Below, one piece after another: positions 63,903-64,000 of a stretch of DNA of 64,000 nt. A program made the position numbers and the translations under genes. The DNA comes from Gymnorhina tibicen. Its lineage: Eukaryota; Chordata; Aves; Passeriformes; Artamidae. The notes beneath the pieces are model-generated. The model was not told the DNA's origin and searched no databases. It was given only the letters and a program-made list of their open reading frames with translations. Location: assembly GCA_013399875.1 (NCBI GenBank), contig VXAZ01007529.1:246613-310612 (forward strand). The letters are read 5' to 3'. Numbering within the stretch: the first letter of the stretch is position 1; every line of letters starts with the position of its first letter.

Positions 63903-64000
63903 ATAGAATCATAGAATACCCTGAGTTGGAAGGGAACCATCGAAGTCCAGCTCCTGGCCTGCACAGGACAGTCCAAGAATTCCGTGTTCCTGAGAGCATT
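63903..64000 (-). repeat. CR1 3' fragment, cut by window end
   Basis: GAATAGAATCATAGAATACC, then CTGAGTTGGAAGGGAACC and CTCCTGGCCTGCACAGGACA, continuing to TGTTCCTGAGAGCATT at the window edge. It is the same subfamily as 26968-27070, antisense on +. Confidence 0.88.

Noticed and set aside
1..64000. Bacterial-type features (operons, CRISPR arrays, ribosome binding sites, phage genes)
   Set aside because: The window is vertebrate nuclear DNA with spliced genes and CR1 retroposons. No direct-repeat/spacer array or prokaryotic gene layout is present.
1..64000. tRNA, rRNA and known small RNA genes
   Set aside because: I saw no cloverleaf-compatible A-box/B-box pair or rRNA-like block by eye. A covariance-model scan would be needed to exclude small ones.

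Overview
This is vertebrate nuclear DNA, almost certainly from a bird. It contains one complete coding exon for neurotrophin-3 (NTF3, + strand, 5707-6501) and the last five coding exons of the calcium-activated chloride channel anoctamin-2 (ANO2, - strand, between 58392 and 47412). The two genes face each other tail to tail, about 41 kb apart, in the same neighbour order as human 12p13. The bird assignment rests on many CR1 retroposon fragments with 8-bp octamer 3' tails, the AT-rich spliced architecture, and a long LTR that resembles passerine endogenous-retrovirus LTRs. The species cannot be named from the sequence.

Layout. 1-5706 is the upstream intron/promoter-side DNA of NTF3, with one CR1 copy. 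5707-6501 is the NTF3 coding exon, behind a good splice acceptor, followed by an AU-rich 3' UTR with an AATAAA and a GU-rich downstream element near 6650-6690. 6690-46490 is a long intergenic stretch. It holds CR1 fragments in both orientations, a 16-bp perfect inverted repeat (9197-9265), several small tandem repeats and no gene that I can support. 46494-47411 is the probable ANO2 3' UTR. 47412-64000 is the 3' part of ANO2: five exons (288, 106, 182, 53 and 153 nt in genomic order) joined by consensus GT-AG introns whose phases fit without a break. A 1.48-kb solo LTR (48343-49824) sits in the last ANO2 intron in antisense orientation, and a long CR1 lies in the intron upstream of the 53-nt exon's downstream neighbours (56690-57167). 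The DNA beyond 58393 is the 5'-ward ANO2 intron and runs off the window.

The two genes have no known shared pathway. NT-3 is a secreted ligand for TrkC, and ANO2 is a membrane channel of sensory and neuronal cells. Their adjacency is conserved synteny, not an operon-like link.

I found no convincing previously undescribed system. The observations most worth a second look are an inverted composite of two CR1 fragments (39121-39446), a CR1 tail expanded to twelve 8-bp units in perfect register (21300-21395), a CpG-dense duplicated dyad inside the ANO2-intron LTR (48608-48718), and a conserved PDZ-ligand-type C terminus on ANO2. Most other open frames are short chance frames without codon conservation that I can recognise.
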